NCBI GenBank assembly: GCA_041477815.1
Contig: JBGOUV010000262.1
Span: 1-9,958 of the forward strand
Reading direction: 5' to 3'
DNA: 9,958 nt
From: JBGOUV01 sp041477815
GTDB lineage: Bacteria; Acidobacteriota; Terriglobia; Bryobacterales; JACQDG01
The notes under the pieces are model-generated. The model searched no databases. It worked only from the letters and a program-made list of their open reading frames with translations, and was not told where the DNA came from. Positions 9,528-9,958 of the stretch are shown here, one piece after another. Position numbers and translations under genes: made by a program. The stretch's first letter is position 1, and every line of letters starts with the position of its first letter.

Positions 9528-9760
9528 CGGGTATCCTTGCGGAGTCTTCGGACATACGTCTCCGTATCCGGGAGGTCGGTGCGGTCCTTCCAAATTCCAA
9601 GGGCGGACAGCAGAACCCTTTTCCTCTGCTCAGGGTTCTTGACGTACTTCTCGCGGACAGCTTGGCGGACCAATTCCGAGACCGTGGAGCCGGTCTGGCG
9701 AGCCAGAATATGCAGCAACTTCCACACCGGCTCCTCCAGATAGAGCTGCGTGCGCCTCAT
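9506..9760 (-). CDS. vapB: Ribbon-helix-helix (CopG/VapB-type) antitoxin
   Basis: The 84-aa product begins MRRTQLYLEEPVWKLLHILA, with the short N-terminal beta strand (RTQLYL, 3-8) followed by two helices (about 10-21 and 26-40, TGSTVSELVRQAVREKY), the ribbon-helix-helix DNA-binding fold. The polar C-terminal half (about 41-84) should bind and neutralise the adjacent PIN toxin. Such antitoxins repress their own operon as dimers. The start codon has no Shine-Dalgarno; it sits at the edge of a 19-bp near-palindrome containing a -10-like box, so the message may be leaderless. It lies 15 nt after the stop of the gene entering from the right edge, so read-through transcription is also possible. 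The vapB symbol is used in the general sense of partner to vapC. Confidence 0.85.
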   Translation of the reverse strand: MRRTQLYLEEPVWKLLHILARQTGSTVSELVRQAVREKYVKNPEQRKRVLLSALGIWKDRTDLPDTETYVRRLRKDTRWKRLRR

Positions 9761-9778
9761 GGTGTATAGTATACATCA
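9760..9778. promoter_or_regulatory. Near-palindromic operator overlapping the antitoxin start
   Basis: The minus strand reads TGATGTATACTATACACCA, with a perfect TGTATA-N-TATACA core (9763-9775) and two further pairs flanking one mismatch. It overlaps the antitoxin ATG and the stop codon of the upstream gene. Ribbon-helix-helix antitoxins bind such AT-rich palindromes, so it is the likely autoregulatory operator. Confidence 0.6.
9768..9773 (-). promoter_or_regulatory. Candidate -10 box of the vapBC operon
   Basis: TATACT matches TATAAT at five of six positions and lies within the palindrome, seven nt before the antitoxin ATG. Transcription would start at or next to the ATG. No good -35 is visible at 16-18 nt spacing. 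Confidence 0.4.
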
Positions 9779-9958
9779 CGGCTTCGCCGCCAGGTACGTT
9801 AACAGCGTCTCCACGTTGCGGGCGAAGGTCTGGGTGCGAATGATCTTCTGGCGCGGCGGCTGCGTCCCCTGAAACAGGTCGATGGTGTCGTTCTCGTGGA
9901 TGGGAATCGTTTTCCCGCCCACTGTCAATACCATCTCTTTGGCCGCGAACACCGACAC
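9776..9958 (-). CDS. C-terminal fragment of an unrecognised protein, 5' end outside the window
   Basis: The frame is open to the right edge; the GTG at the extreme edge is more likely an internal valine than a start. The last 60 codons are visible and include EMVLTVGGKTIPIHENDTIDLF, then a Gln/Pro/Arg-rich patch (GTQPPRQKIIRTQTFAR) and a helical end (NVETLLTYLAAKP). No domain is recognisable from this piece. Its TGA (9776-9778) lies inside the antitoxin operator palindrome, so binding there could affect the end of this transcript. It may be co-transcribed with the toxin-antitoxin pair. Confidence 0.6.
   Translation of the reverse strand: MSVFAAKEMVLTVGGKTIPIHENDTIDLFQGTQPPRQKIIRTQTFARNVETLLTYLAAKP

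Noticed and set aside
9528..9593. Longer start for the PIN toxin at 9593
   Set aside because: The added 22 residues have no family resemblance and the ATG at 9527 has a good AAGGA ribosome site.

Overview
This 10-kb window is GC-rich throughout and carries gene families typical of soil Acidobacteriota of the Solibacter/Bryobacter kind: a Ser/Thr kinase fused to PD40 (TolB-like) repeats, a PQQ-type beta-propeller protein, a FecR-like exported protein, a large secreted PHP-domain protein and a small VapBC pair. The taxonomic call is an inference from gene content and composition; no rRNA or marker gene is present.

Layout: (1) 1-2125, plus strand: the 3' part of a PQQ-like beta-propeller gene, open at the left edge, overlapping by 4 nt a FecR-domain gene with a signal peptide. 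(2) 2180-6339, minus strand, transcribed right to left: a 911-aa membrane-anchored or exported protein with an N-terminal propeller-like repeat region and a C-terminal PHP/DUF3604-like metal-dependent hydrolase domain; then a 40-codon ORF that is essentially a bare twin-arginine (Tat) leader; then a fumarylacetoacetate hydrolase (FAH) family enzyme; then a 130-aa exported beta-rich protein. Gaps are 4 nt, -4 nt and 29 nt, so this looks like one operon. (3) 6399-9140, plus strand: a 913-aa PknB-type kinase with one membrane segment and a PD40 repeat ectodomain, divergent from the operon across a 59-bp gap holding candidate promoters for both directions. (4) 9132-9760, minus strand: a ribbon-helix-helix antitoxin and PIN-domain toxin (VapBC-like), whose toxin gene overlaps the end of the kinase gene by 9 nt tail to tail. 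(5) 9776-9958, minus strand: the C-terminal end of an unrecognised gene running off the right edge.

The likely theme is envelope proteins built on repeat/propeller scaffolds plus a membrane kinase that could report envelope status. No direct functional link between kinase and neighbours can be shown from sequence alone. Genes at the head of transcription units (kinase, PHP protein, antitoxin) have no Shine-Dalgarno and a -10-like box only 7-13 nt before the start codon, suggesting very short leaders or leaderless mRNAs, while two internal genes have clear Shine-Dalgarno sites. I saw no RNA genes, CRISPR arrays, insertion sequences or stretches over 300 bp without a gene. The least ordinary items are the orphan Tat leader inside the minus-strand operon, the propeller-PHP fusion, and the palindrome/-10 overlap at the antitoxin start.
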